A stretch of DNA of 64,000 bases from Arsenicibacter rosenii (GCF_001870735.1 NZ_MORL01000006.1:310001-374000), one strand, 5' to 3'. Shown: positions 17,882 to 26,565, numbered from the stretch's first letter. Numbers and translations: made by a program. The notes: generated from the sequence alone by a model not told the origin.

Positions 17882-19042
17882 TTATGCTTTTAACTGAATT
17901 TTCTGCGCATTTTTCTGGGCTTTCAGCGCCAGCTCGGTCGCCAGCAGGCAGTGCTCCTGCGCCATTGCGGTTTCGGTCCGGTTCAGGATGTCATCGACCA
18001 GCAACCGGCCAAACGGCAGATCAACGTCTTTACAATCGATATAGCGCGTTTCCTTGTGGTCGGTAATAAACAGGTGATTGCCCCCTTCGCGGCCGCCGAT
18101 ATCGATGTTCTTCCGGATTTCAATAAACCCATCGGTACCAAGGACGGTCAGACGGCCATCGCCCCAGGTTTTAAGCCCGTCCGGGGTAAACCAGTCGACG
18201 CGGATGTAGCCCATGCCTCCGTTGCCGCGCAGCATCACATCCCCGAAATCTTCGAAGTTCGGGTACTGCGGGTAGTGCGTATTGCCAACCTGCGACGCGA
18301 CCACCTCGGCCTGTGTTGAACCGGTAAACATCAGGTACTGGTCGAACTGGTGTGAGCCAATGTCGCAGATAATACCGCCGAAACGCTTCTTGTCGAAAAA
18401 CCACTCCGGCCGCGTTTTCGGATTCATGCGGTGCGGCCCCAGCCCAATTGTCTGGATTACCTTTCCGATGGCGCCGGCTTTCACCAGTTCTACGGCCTTA
18501 ACGGTAGCCTTGTTTTCGAGCCGTTCGCTGTACATGATTGAGTAAATGCGCTTTGTCGCTTTCTGCACCTTGCGCACTTCGGCCAGTTGGTCGAGCGTCG
18601 TAATGCCCGGTTTATCGACCAGGTAGTCTTTACCGGCTTTCATGACGCGGATGCCCAGCGGCGCGCGCTCGTCGGGAATACCGGCGCTGACGATCAGTTG
18701 CAGTGAGGCGTCGTTGAGGACTTCCTCTTCGCTGGCGGCCCGTTTTGCCTTCGGATAGCGTTTGGCAAAGGCGTCGGCCAGATCCGCTTCTTTCGCATAG
18801 AACGAAACCAGCTCGCCGCCGCCCCGGATCACGGCCTCCACCTGGCCGTAAATGTGGCCATGGTTCAGCCCGACAGCGGCAAACTTAATACGCCCCGCTT
18901 TCGGTGCCGTCAGCAAAGAGGCTTCCGGCCGTTCAACCGTAATTTTCGGAGCACTCAGCGCCTGCTGCGGCAATGCCCCGTACATGGCCAGACTCGCAGC
19001 CGTAGCCATTGATTCCTTTATAAATTTCCGACGGTTATCCAT
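17882..19042 (-). CDS. Gfo/Idh/MocA-family oxidoreductase, exported (Tat-like signal)
   Basis: This 386-residue predicted NAD(P)-dependent sugar oxidoreductase starts MDNRRKFIKESMATAASLAMYG. The RRKFI twin-arginine motif is the common Bacteroidota form, suggesting export in folded form with cofactor bound. The Rossmann segment is KFAAVGLNHGHIYGQVEAV (GLNHGH instead of GxGxxG). The active-site lysine lies in YLVDKPGIT (DKP in place of the usual EKP). ICDIGSHQFDQYLMFTG provides the family's GxHxxD-like block. ATG 19042 is preferred because the upstream frame runs into the palindrome at 19060-19120. It lies in a minus-strand series with two other Gfo/Idh genes and ThuA. Confidence 0.9.
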   Translation of the reverse strand: MDNRRKFIKESMATAASLAMYGALPQQALSAPKITVERPEASLLTAPKAGRIKFAAVGLNHGHIYGQVEAVIRGGGELVSFYAKEADLADAFAKRYPKAKRAASEEEVLNDASLQLIVSAGIPDERAPLGIRVMKAGKDYLVDKPGITTLDQLAEVRKVQKATKRIYSIMYSERLENKATVKAVELVKAGAIGKVIQTIGLGPHRMNPKTRPEWFFDKKRFGGIICDIGSHQFDQYLMFTGSTQAEVVASQVGNTHYPQYPNFEDFGDVMLRGNGGMGYIRVDWFTPDGLKTWGDGRLTVLGTDGFIEIRKNIDIGGREGGNHLFITDHKETRYIDCKDVDLPFGRLLVDDILNRTETAMAQEHCLLATELALKAQKNAQKIQLKA

Positions 19043-19059
19043 TACAGTGATTGAGTGAA

Positions 19060-19120
19060 TAAATGATTGAGTGATTGAATAAAAGGCACAGGCGGGCAGA
19101 TTCAATCACTCAATCATTTA
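19060..19120. repeat. perfect 21-base palindrome of TGATTGA heptads
   Basis: Arms 19060-19080 and 19100-19120 are perfectly complementary (TAAATGATTGAGTGATTGAAT) around a 19-base GC-richer loop. The right arm abuts the stop of the upstream minus-strand gene (19122), and more TGATTGAGTGAAT words lie at 19048-19060. It could act as a transcript-end hairpin, but it also has the look of the other heptad-based elements in this window. Confidence 0.85.
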
Positions 19121-19121
19121 A

Positions 19122-20507
19122 TCATTTTTTGCTTTTTGCTAAGGTTAACGCCTGCGTAGTTGTGTAGTATTTGGCGAGCATGTTGGGGACTTCCCAGGCA
19201 GGAAGTTTGCCTTCTTTCAGATACTGGAGGTATTTCTCCGCTACCCGGCCAAAGTGGGCTTCGTGGCCTTCCTTGTATTTCTCCGGAATGATTACCTCAA
19301 AACCTTGTGCATTCTTTTTTACGTCAACACCCGGAAACTCCTTCTGAATGGCGGCGATTGCGGATTTCAGCGAGGCATCGAGGTCTTTGTTGCCGTTGGC
19401 CGGTTCGATATACAGCGTTGGCTTGTACTTTTCGGCTGCTCCCTGACGGATAATCAGGTTGGCTTTTGTGCCGCGCATGATCGAATAATGGGTATCGCCG
19501 GTACCTTCCGGGGCTTTGTAGGCCCAGATAACGGACACTTTTGCGTGAATTCCCTTGATCTGATAATTGATCTCACCGTTGCAGAATACCTGCAGCACGC
19601 TGTCCTTTACGACGTCTTTTTTGAGGTAATCCGGAAAGGCATTCAGCTTGGTGATGGCCGAGAACTGGCTCCGTGTCATGTCGGTTGTCCAGCGGCGGGC
19701 CGTAGTCAGGCTGATGTCTTTCGTATAGTCGAGCGTTTGCTCAGGAAAGCACTCCCACTGCACCAGGTCGACCAGGTGGGTAGTAACATCAACGATGCCT
19801 TCGCCTTGCTGCGCCACGTCCATAAACCACGCCGGCCGCGTCAGGATGCTGCCCGATACGTTTTTGTAGAAGTGGTGTACGCTTTCCTTCGTTACGGCCG
19901 GGTTTTCGGGCGTACCCTTTTCGAGCGTACCAAAAACGGCTTCCTGCATCGAAAACGCGCGCTGTAACATGGTCGTGATTTCGTAGCGCTCGGTCATGAT
20001 GTCATACAGTAACACCTTGTTTTTCTCCGCAGTAGCAAAGGCGCTTTTCAGCTTGTCGAAGTTTTCAGCGTTGATCGCCATTGGCTTGTCGGCCAGTACG
20101 TTAAAGCCCGCGTCGATGGTTTTCTGGATATAATCAGTTTTGAGCCGGTTATTGCCCGCCATCACCACGACCGTTTTCGCTTTGTTGGCCGATGCCTGGT
20201 CGGCAATCATTTTTTCGAGGTAGTCGGTGCCGCGGTAGACCTCTTCTTTCCAGTGTGTCGGATTCTCGGCCCGGGTATCATAGCCGTTGATGCGGTCGAG
20301 GTGCATCTGCAGGTCCGGTCCGTCCGGCGCATAGACATGTACGACCGGGTCAACACCGTCGAACATGGTTTTCTGAACCAGCGCCGCATGAAAATGGCCG
20401 GGGTCGAGGGTAATTAAATGCGTCATTTCATCGCCTGGTTTCGACGACTGGCAGGCAGCAAACAGAGCAGCTAATACCATGCCGCCCATTACGTGGGAAA
20501 ACTTCAT
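19122..20507 (-). CDS. Gfo/Idh/MocA-like oxidoreductase with oxidoreductase C-terminal domain, lipoprotein
   Basis: This 461-residue protein has a lipoprotein signal (VLAALFAAC, Cys19). It resembles the Bacteroidota group annotated as putative oxidoreductase with a dedicated C-terminal domain (Oxidored_C type). The N-terminal half has ITLDPGHFHAALVQ in place of a classical GxGxxG loop, then VVVMAGNNRLKTDYIQ and VLADKPMAIN with the conserved lysine. GIVDVTTHLVDLVQWECF gives the histidine block. Lipid anchoring means it acts in the envelope, so any nicotinamide cofactor would have to be tightly bound or absent. It is 15 bases from the next upstream gene and probably co-transcribed with it. Confidence 0.85.
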   Translation of the reverse strand: MKFSHVMGGMVLAALFAACQSSKPGDEMTHLITLDPGHFHAALVQKTMFDGVDPVVHVYAPDGPDLQMHLDRINGYDTRAENPTHWKEEVYRGTDYLEKMIADQASANKAKTVVVMAGNNRLKTDYIQKTIDAGFNVLADKPMAINAENFDKLKSAFATAEKNKVLLYDIMTERYEITTMLQRAFSMQEAVFGTLEKGTPENPAVTKESVHHFYKNVSGSILTRPAWFMDVAQQGEGIVDVTTHLVDLVQWECFPEQTLDYTKDISLTTARRWTTDMTRSQFSAITKLNAFPDYLKKDVVKDSVLQVFCNGEINYQIKGIHAKVSVIWAYKAPEGTGDTHYSIMRGTKANLIIRQGAAEKYKPTLYIEPANGNKDLDASLKSAIAAIQKEFPGVDVKKNAQGFEVIIPEKYKEGHEAHFGRVAEKYLQYLKEGKLPAWEVPNMLAKYYTTTQALTLAKSKK

Positions 20508-20522
20508 CTTGGTTGTATTAAA

Positions 20523-21950
20523 TTATCGTTTTTTTGCAGATGCCAGGGGGTGAATGGCGTACGCTTTCCGTTGCGGACGCGACAGCAGTGCATTCGCTTC
20601 CGGATCATTTTTGAATTGCTCTTTTTTCGGATCCCAGTACAGTTTCCGGTTTAGTTTCATCGCCGCATGATGCAGCAAACAGGCCGAGCAGGAGCGGTGA
20701 CCGATCTCTGCCGGGGCGATCGGTTCTTTACGGCTCACAATGCTTTCGAGCCAGTTGCCGTGGTGTTCCTTGCTGACCGTCAGATGGGTTTCATTCGGGC
20801 CAATCACTGACGTGAGCAGTTTAGGATCACTGGCATCCAGGGCCTTGGCGGCCTGTTGTTTGGCAACCGGGTCGCTGGCTGTTACTGAGGCATCGCCCCG
20901 CGAAACAAAAATCCAGCCATCTGTTCCTTCAAATTTAATACCGTTCGGCAATTCATTGCTGACAACCATGCGGACACCGTTTTCGTAGAGGGCTTCCGTC
21001 CGGAAAATACCGTGAACGTCCCACAGGCCGCTTTTCGGGAAATCGGCCTTGCCCCAGATTTCAATCGGGCCGGTATGTTCGGTGTTCATGGCCCAGTGGG
21101 CACAGTCGATATGGTGCGAGCCCCAGCCGGTAATCATCCCGGCCCCGAATTGCTCACAGCGTAACCAGCCGGGCCGGTCGTAACCAACCTGCGGGTGAAC
21201 GCGTTTTTCGGTATAGTAGACCTCGGGCGTTGTGCCGAGCCACATATCGTAATTCAGATTTTTGGGGACCGGCATTTCGGCTTCCGCATCACCGGAGGGA
21301 TCCCCGGGCAGGCCGACATACACGGTCTTTAACTGACCGATCCGTCCGTTTCGTACCAGCTCAGCGGCATACCGGAACTGGTTTGATGAGCGTTGCTGGC
21401 TGCCAACCTGCACAATCCGGCCGCTGCGTTTTACGGCATCGGCCATCATACGGCCTTCTGAGATGGTCAGCGAAGCCGGTTTCTGCATGTAAACGTCCTT
21501 TCCGGCGCCTACTGAATGAATCACAATCGGGGCATGCCAGTGATCGGGTGTGCTGACCAGTACCGCGTCAATATCTTTGTTATTGAGCAGTTCGCGGTAA
21601 TCAGTGTAAGCCGTTACGCCGTCATACGCGTCTTTACCTGTCTTTTTGGCATAATATCCGTTCACCAGTTTTTTCGCATCATCGGCACGGCGGCTGTCGA
21701 CATCGCAGACGGCCATGATCAGGGCATTATCGTATTGCCAGACGCCGGGTATGTCGTGCCCGCGGGAAATACGGCCTGTCCCGATGGCGCCAACATTAAT
21801 CCGGTTACTGGGTGCATTTTTCCCGAAAACGGACGACGGTACAATTGTTGGAAAACCGGTAAGGGCTGCTGCTGAAACAAGCACACCTTTTGTGCTCAGA
21901 TCCAGAAATTTCCGCCGGTTTATAGAGGTTGGTTGTTCATTCAGACTCAT
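20523..21950 (-). CDS. Gfo/Idh/MocA-family oxidoreductase, exported (Tat signal)
   Basis: This 475-residue oxidoreductase carries a clear twin-arginine signal (NRRKFLDLSTKGVLVSAAAL, motif at residues 11-16). The Rossmann motif is GAIGTGRI at 54-61. LVSTPDHWHAPIVI is typical of the exported Gfo/Idh subgroup, as is VYMQKPASLTI with QKP in place of EKP. MITGWGSHHIDCAHWAM gives the catalytic histidine region. It is the first gene of the minus-strand run 21950-16958 (three oxidoreductases and ThuA). Characterised Gfo/Idh relatives oxidise glycosides or inositols at ring hydroxyls. The substrate here is not known. Confidence 0.92.
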   Translation of the reverse strand: MSLNEQPTSINRRKFLDLSTKGVLVSAAALTGFPTIVPSSVFGKNAPSNRINVGAIGTGRISRGHDIPGVWQYDNALIMAVCDVDSRRADDAKKLVNGYYAKKTGKDAYDGVTAYTDYRELLNNKDIDAVLVSTPDHWHAPIVIHSVGAGKDVYMQKPASLTISEGRMMADAVKRSGRIVQVGSQQRSSNQFRYAAELVRNGRIGQLKTVYVGLPGDPSGDAEAEMPVPKNLNYDMWLGTTPEVYYTEKRVHPQVGYDRPGWLRCEQFGAGMITGWGSHHIDCAHWAMNTEHTGPIEIWGKADFPKSGLWDVHGIFRTEALYENGVRMVVSNELPNGIKFEGTDGWIFVSRGDASVTASDPVAKQQAAKALDASDPKLLTSVIGPNETHLTVSKEHHGNWLESIVSRKEPIAPAEIGHRSCSACLLHHAAMKLNRKLYWDPKKEQFKNDPEANALLSRPQRKAYAIHPLASAKKR

Positions 21951-22293
21951 CGGTAAGGGGAAATAGAGGGATTTACCGTTGCATACTCTATTTGCTCCGA
22001 AAAGACGAAAAATGAGCGGATTTACTATCTGCCATTATTTGTTAAAAATACAGATCAGCGATAAATCCGCCGGCAATGTAAAAACGTATAGTTAACGGAT
22101 TGCGGGAAATTAGTCAGGAAAAAAAAAGTACGTATACCTGATGCTGAAAAACGACCATTTAGCAAAATTAATGCCATGCGGCAGGTGCTGTACATTTATT
22201 ACAAAAAGAAAGTGGCCTGATTTTTGTGAAACACTGGTTATGAGTAAACTATAAACCGGATAATGGTCTATTTTTTCTGACTGAAAAAAAATA
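21951..22293. other. AT-rich upstream region of the oxidoreductase run
   Basis: No credible open frame on either strand. It should contain the promoter for the minus-strand genes starting at 21950, but I found no clear TTTG/TAnnTTTG pair. It leads into the candidate small-RNA promoter. Confidence 0.5.
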
Positions 22294-22324
22294 TTTGCAC
22301 CCTATTTGAAATCATATAGTTTTA
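22294..22324 (+). promoter_or_regulatory. candidate promoter of the 22331 small RNA
   Basis: TTTG (22294-22297), a 19-base spacer, then TAGTTTTA (22317-22324). This matches the Bacteroidota -33/-7 pattern TTTG-N19-TAnnTTTG except for the last base. It points into a stretch that has no protein gene but ends in a terminator. Confidence 0.55.
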
Positions 22325-22360
22325 TAAAAAAAACAACCACCTAAAGACTGGTGGTTGTTT
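22323..22360 (-). terminator. intrinsic terminator, minus strand, downstream of the esterase
   Basis: An 11-base perfect stem (22331-22341 with 22350-22360) is followed on the minus strand by eight T (A-run 22326-22333). The esterase stop is about 300 bases upstream on that strand, so the gene would have a long 3' tail. The same hairpin would form the 5' stem of the plus-strand small RNA. Confidence 0.7.
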
Positions 22361-22466
22361 CCCAACTATAACGTTTATGACTACCCGGCCGGTTACAGCC
22401 GGATTGCACTTCTAAGAAAGTACATATTTCCCTAAAAAGCTACAGGGAAATAGCGTACTTTTTTTT
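22331..22466 (+). ncRNA. candidate structured small RNA of about 135 nt, family unknown
   Basis: No protein gene lies on this strand, yet a promoter-like pair stands just upstream (22294-22324) and an intrinsic terminator closes the segment. Inside are three stems: 22331-22341 with 22350-22360 (11 bp, loop TAAAGACT), a short GC stem around 22386-22402 (CCGGC with GCCGG), and the terminator stem 22417-22433 with 22444-22460. I do not recognise the RNA family. It sits in the gap between the esterase and the oxidoreductase run, so control of the sugar locus in cis or trans is possible. Expression is not shown by sequence alone. Confidence 0.5.
22417..22466 (+). terminator. intrinsic terminator without an upstream plus-strand gene
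   Basis: Interrupted stem: AAAGTAC and ATTTCCCT on the left pair with AGGGAAAT and GTACTTT on the right. It is followed directly by a run of eight T (22459-22466). The nearest plus-strand gene upstream is susD, which has its own terminator, so this one must serve another transcript. Confidence 0.72.
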
Positions 22467-22663
22467 ATTTATCAGTAAATGATTGATTGTTAGTTAATTC
22501 TATTTTGTCGTATTTCTGCGAAATTTATCTATTGTACTTAATCGGATGTATGCAATGCTCCAATTTAAGGGATAAAGACTTTTCAAAAAAAAAATCTAAT
22601 GTCGCTAACTGTGTTATATGTAAGTACTTTATCGACAAGTGTCACATTGTGTTAATGAAATAA

Positions 22664-23824
22664 TTAATCAAGTAAATTATTTACGGCATTGTTGCCAATG
22701 ATAGCATTGGCGGGTCTGGGATGATTGCTGTCAAAAACCTGAAGGTCAGCGGCAGTCAGCACCGAATTCGGTGCCTCATCGATCCGGCCATCTGTCAGCA
22801 CACGGTTCAGATTAAGCTTAAGGTGTCTGGCCAGAAAGCGATAAGCTGCTTCACGTTTGTTGGGCCCATAGTCATGTCCTTCCGTTGGCAAATGGACGTT
22901 CTCAATACGATCGTCAGCATGGTAAAAACGATAGATGTTTTTAATATACGGATACTCTACATCGGGCGTATTTTTTGTCCAGTCTTTGCCATCGGATACC
23001 AGGAGCATGGGGCGGGGGGCTGCCAGGGCGGCAATCTCGGCATTGCTGGTTTGGTGGGTAGGCCGTTTGTGGATCGGCATGCCGCTCTCACAGGTGCAGC
23101 CTCCAAAGAAATGAGCAGATACCATCACAACCGGTACCGACACCGCAATACGCGGTTCCAGAGCCGTCAGAATAAACGATTGCGTGCCGCCGCCTGATTC
23201 ACCCGTAACCGCTATACGTTTCGGATCTACATCCGGCAAGCTTACCAGAAAATCAACCGCACGGAGGCTGTTCAGCGTCTGGAGTTTCAGGGCATTCGGA
23301 ATCTTATGCTCGGTCTGCTTCGAATCGCTGTAGCCTAACATGTCATACGTGAACACAACAGCCCCCATGCGGGCGAGTGTCGCGCAGCGTTGCTGGACAT
23401 AGTCGCGGAAACGGCTGTCCATGGTCCCCAGGTGCCCGTGAGTGCAAAGAATTCCCGCTGTTTTTCCCTTGCTGTTGGTGGGGCGATACAGGTTGCCGGT
23501 TACGTAAAAGCCAGGGACGCTTTCAAATGCCACATTTTCGACCGTGTATCCGTTCATCTGCCTGACACTATGCCGAATGGGTTTCAGCGGAGCAAAATTC
23601 GGCTTATCGGGTAAACCCATGCCCTCGCGGATGCCTTGCCGGATCAGTGCGGCCCGCTTTTCCCAGCTTTTTTTATCATGATACGTTTTGGCAAATGCCT
23701 TGAGGGCGCTGTCTCCCTGTGCTTCCGTAAAGTAAGCCCCCTGACATAAGTCGGTCCGGGCGGGAGGGGTCTGGGCAAACGCTGCCAGGGGCAGCAGGCA
23801 AAGTAGGGTTAGGATCAGTTTCAT
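22664..23824 (-). CDS. exported alpha/beta hydrolase, acetylxylan-esterase-like
   Basis: This 386-residue protein has a Sec signal (MKLILTLLCLLPLAAFAQ). The alpha/beta-hydrolase fold is visible: the THGHLG oxyanion turn, nucleophile Ser210 in GESGGG, acid Asp278 in VSDGKD and catalytic His317 in EGHDYG. It resembles the large Bacteroidota family annotated as acetylxylan esterase or dienelactone-hydrolase-like. Likely work is removal of acetyl or related esters from glycans in the periplasm. ATG 23824 places the start at the signal peptide. An upstream ATG at 23848 would add eight non-signal residues. It lies next to, but is separated by 713 bases from, the oxidoreductase genes. Substrate unknown. 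Confidence 0.85.
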   Translation of the reverse strand: MKLILTLLCLLPLAAFAQTPPARTDLCQGAYFTEAQGDSALKAFAKTYHDKKSWEKRAALIRQGIREGMGLPDKPNFAPLKPIRHSVRQMNGYTVENVAFESVPGFYVTGNLYRPTNSKGKTAGILCTHGHLGTMDSRFRDYVQQRCATLARMGAVVFTYDMLGYSDSKQTEHKIPNALKLQTLNSLRAVDFLVSLPDVDPKRIAVTGESGGGTQSFILTALEPRIAVSVPVVMVSAHFFGGCTCESGMPIHKRPTHQTSNAEIAALAAPRPMLLVSDGKDWTKNTPDVEYPYIKNIYRFYHADDRIENVHLPTEGHDYGPNKREAAYRFLARHLKLNLNRVLTDGRIDEAPNSVLTAADLQVFDSNHPRPANAIIGNNAVNNLLD

Positions 23825-23896
23825 AAAGTGCACATAGTCTGAATGCAAAAAGGCCGTTGCTTTTACGTAATACTGATAATCCTGATATTAAGACCA

Positions 23897-23927
23897 TAAA
23901 AAAAGCAGTCATTCAGAATGACTGCTT
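23897..23927 (-). terminator. intrinsic terminator after thrA
   Basis: An 11-base stem (23903-23913 with 23917-23927, GCAGTCATT core) is followed on the minus strand by seven T. It lies 21 bases after the thrA stop. Confidence 0.88.
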
Positions 23928-23947
23928 CTCCACGGAAACTAAGCCGG

Positions 23948-26404
23948 TCAGGCCAGATAGCTACCGATACTGACTACGTCGGCGAAGACACCGGCAGCCG
24001 TTACTTCGGCACCGGCACCGGGGCCTTTTACCACCAGCGGCCGCTCTTTATAGCGTTCTGTAGTAAACGACACAATATTATCCGCTCCCGACAAACTATA
24101 GAACGGGTGGTCGGCTCCGACGGTTTTCAGGGCAATCTCTACCTTGCCGTTTTCAAACGTAGCGACATACCGAAGTTTCTCGTTTTGGGCTTCGGCTTCG
24201 GTCAGCAGGCTTTCGAAGTAGGCATTGTTGTTTTCCAGTTCATCAAAAAACGCCGGAATCGACGGGGCATCGATGCACGCCTGTGGCAACAGATTTTTAA
24301 TGGTAACGTCTTCCGGCTCCAGGGCAAAACCGGCCTCACGTGCCAGAATCAGGATTTTACGGGCCACATCCATACCGCTCAGGTCTTCGCGCGGATCCGG
24401 TTCGGTATAGCCTTTCTCTTTCGCTTCGCGTACGACATCAACAAACTTGCTGCCCGATCGGAAGGTATTGAAAATGTAGGATAACGTACCCGACAGAATT
24501 GCTTCGATCTTCAGGAAGCGGTCACCGGCGGTCATCAGGCCTTGCAGCGTATTGATAATCGGCAGACCGGCACCTACGTTGGTTTCGTACAGGAACTTGA
24601 CACCCCGGTTCAGCGCCGTCCGCTGTAAGCGGCGGTACTCGCTGTAGGGACCGGAGTTAGCGACTTTATTCGGAGTAACCACCGAAATATTGCCGTCGAG
24701 CAGCGACTCGTAGAACTGCACAATGTCTTTGTCCGACGTACAGTCAATGAAAACCGAGTTCGGCAGGTTGTAATATTTGATTTGCTCAACAAAAGCCGGT
24801 AGTGAGGTAGTGACGCCTTCCGTCAGTACGCGCTCGCGCCAGTCGTCGAGTCCGATACCTTTGGGCGCCAGCAGCATTTTCTTTGTGTTGGATACGCCTA
24901 CCAGACAAACCTTCAGCAACCGCTCAGTGCGCAGGTACTCGAACTGATCGCGGATTTGCCGGAGCAACGTGCTGCCAATCAGGCCAGTACCTACCAGATA
25001 CAGGTTCAGTACCCGTGCTTCTGACTGGAAAAACACGTTATGAATGGCGTTCAGCGCCTTCGACAGGTTGTTCTTATTGATAACGACCGAGATATTGATC
25101 TCCGACGAACCCTGGGCAACGGCCACGATATTAACCCCGTTTTTCCCCAGTACCGAGAAGAGCTTACCCGCAATACCCGACGACTTTTTCATCCCCTCAC
25201 CAACGGTCGCAATTACCGACAGGTCACGTTCGATGGTAATGTTGTCGATATGGCCGTGTGTCACCTCCACCGAAAATTCATCGTCCAGAATGGCTTTGAC
25301 GCGTTCGGCCGATTTAGGGTCAATGGCAAAACAGATCGAGTGCTCCGACGAGGCCTGAGAAATCAGGATAACACTGATGCGGTAGCGGGCCAGAACGCCG
25401 AAGAGTTTGGCCGATACACCGGCCACCCCGATCATACCGGACCCCTGTACGTTAACCAGTGCAATGTCATCAATCGAACTGATACCGGTGATGGTATATT
25501 GCCGGCGCTCGGCGGTGCGGCTGACTACCGTACCTTCGTGGGTCGGATTAAAGGTATTCAGCACCCGAACCGGAATATTCCGGGCAAAGGCCGGTTGTAA
25601 ACTCGGCGGATAAATCACCTTGGCTCCGAAATGACTCAGTTCCATGGCCTCGGCGTAGGTAATAGTCGGGATATTAAAGGCGTTCGGCACCTTGCGCGGG
25701 TCGGCCGTCATCATGCCGTCGACATCCGTCCAGATGTCAATAATATCGGCGTTCAGGGCCGCACCGATGATGGAGGCTGTATAGTCAGAACCACCGCGTC
25801 CGAGGGTGGTCGTTTCTCCTTTTTCTGTCGAGGCAATGAAGCCTGTGATCAGTTGCAGCGCCGTTGATTTGCCGAAATAATCCTGAATCAGCTGGTTGGT
25901 CAGCGTGTAGTTTACTTCGGCATGACCGAACTGGTCATCGGTTTTGATGATTGTCCGGGCGTCGCAGAACTGAGCCGCCAGACCACGGCTTTTGATGCAT
26001 TCGGTGATGACAAGGGTCGACAGCCGCTCACCGAAGCTCGTAATCAGGTCGAGTGTCCGGGCCGAGAGTTCCCGGATCAGAGACACCCCCCGTAGCAAAT
26101 CTTCGAGTTCGTTGATTACGCCCCGAATACCGGCAAATACCTTGCTTTGTTCTTTTACAGGGATGAGCGCCTTCACGACATTGAAGTGGCGGTCTTCAAT
26201 CCGCCGCACCAGCTCCGAATAGTCTGTGTTGCCGTTGGTAGCCATACGGCCGATTTCAATCAGCTGGTTGGTAACGCCGCCCATGGCGGAGAAGACCACG
26301 GCAATGTCCGTATCGTTCCGGCGATGCTCTTCAATGATATTGATAACCTGCTTAATGCTCTCAACTGAGCCTACCGATGTTCCGCCAAATTTAAGTACGT
26401 TCAT
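23948..26404 (-). CDS. thrA: bifunctional aspartate kinase / homoserine dehydrogenase I
   Basis: This 818-residue fusion catalyses the first step (aspartate to aspartyl phosphate) and the third step (aspartate semialdehyde to homoserine) of the threonine/methionine branch. The kinase starts KFGGTSVGS (residues 5-13) and has TTLGRGGSDYTA. Two ACT regulatory domains occupy about 310-460 (VNVQGSGMIGVAGVSAKLF; VATVGEGMKKSSGIAGKLF). The dehydrogenase starts with LYLVGTGLIGSTLL (GxGxxG) and includes ETNVGAGLPIINTL and the DLSGMDVARKILILARE signature. Length matches E. coli ThrA. It is transcribed from its own promoter with a leader of about 110 nt and ends at a strong terminator. Feedback control by threonine is expected from the ACT domains. 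Confidence 0.97.
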   Translation of the reverse strand: MNVLKFGGTSVGSVESIKQVINIIEEHRRNDTDIAVVFSAMGGVTNQLIEIGRMATNGNTDYSELVRRIEDRHFNVVKALIPVKEQSKVFAGIRGVINELEDLLRGVSLIRELSARTLDLITSFGERLSTLVITECIKSRGLAAQFCDARTIIKTDDQFGHAEVNYTLTNQLIQDYFGKSTALQLITGFIASTEKGETTTLGRGGSDYTASIIGAALNADIIDIWTDVDGMMTADPRKVPNAFNIPTITYAEAMELSHFGAKVIYPPSLQPAFARNIPVRVLNTFNPTHEGTVVSRTAERRQYTITGISSIDDIALVNVQGSGMIGVAGVSAKLFGVLARYRISVILISQASSEHSICFAIDPKSAERVKAILDDEFSVEVTHGHIDNITIERDLSVIATVGEGMKKSSGIAGKLFSVLGKNGVNIVAVAQGSSEINISVVINKNNLSKALNAIHNVFFQSEARVLNLYLVGTGLIGSTLLRQIRDQFEYLRTERLLKVCLVGVSNTKKMLLAPKGIGLDDWRERVLTEGVTTSLPAFVEQIKYYNLPNSVFIDCTSDKDIVQFYESLLDGNISVVTPNKVANSGPYSEYRRLQRTALNRGVKFLYETNVGAGLPIINTLQGLMTAGDRFLKIEAILSGTLSYIFNTFRSGSKFVDVVREAKEKGYTEPDPREDLSGMDVARKILILAREAGFALEPEDVTIKNLLPQACIDAPSIPAFFDELENNNAYFESLLTEAEAQNEKLRYVATFENGKVEIALKTVGADHPFYSLSGADNIVSFTTERYKERPLVVKGPGAGAEVTAAGVFADVVSIGSYLA

Positions 26405-26412
26405 GCAGTGGG

Positions 26413-26441
26413 GAATGATAGAATGACTGAATGATAGAATG
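26413..26441. repeat. 13-base direct repeat in the thrA leader
   Basis: GAATGATAGAATG occurs at 26413-26425 and again at 26429-26441, built from short GAATGA words like other heptad elements in the window. It lies 9-37 bases upstream of the thrA start, inside the predicted leader. Confidence 0.6.
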
Positions 26442-26522
26442 GCCGGGCAAAGCGATTCAATAGGTCTGTCAGGTTGTTAAACCAGAGAGTTGGCAATCAC
26501 CGGCATTCAAAACTTTGGTGCG

Positions 26523-26530
26523 CAAAGATA
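26523..26530 (-). promoter_or_regulatory. candidate -7 box of thrA
   Basis: On the minus strand the sequence reads TATCTTTGCGC, an exact TAnnTTTG match. A transcript starting near 26515 would have a leader of about 110 nt before thrA. A TTG lies 25 bases upstream, slightly too far for a good -33 box. Confidence 0.5.
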
Positions 26531-26565
26531 GCGGAAAAAGGAGAGGTAGGTTCGTCAACCGGCGG

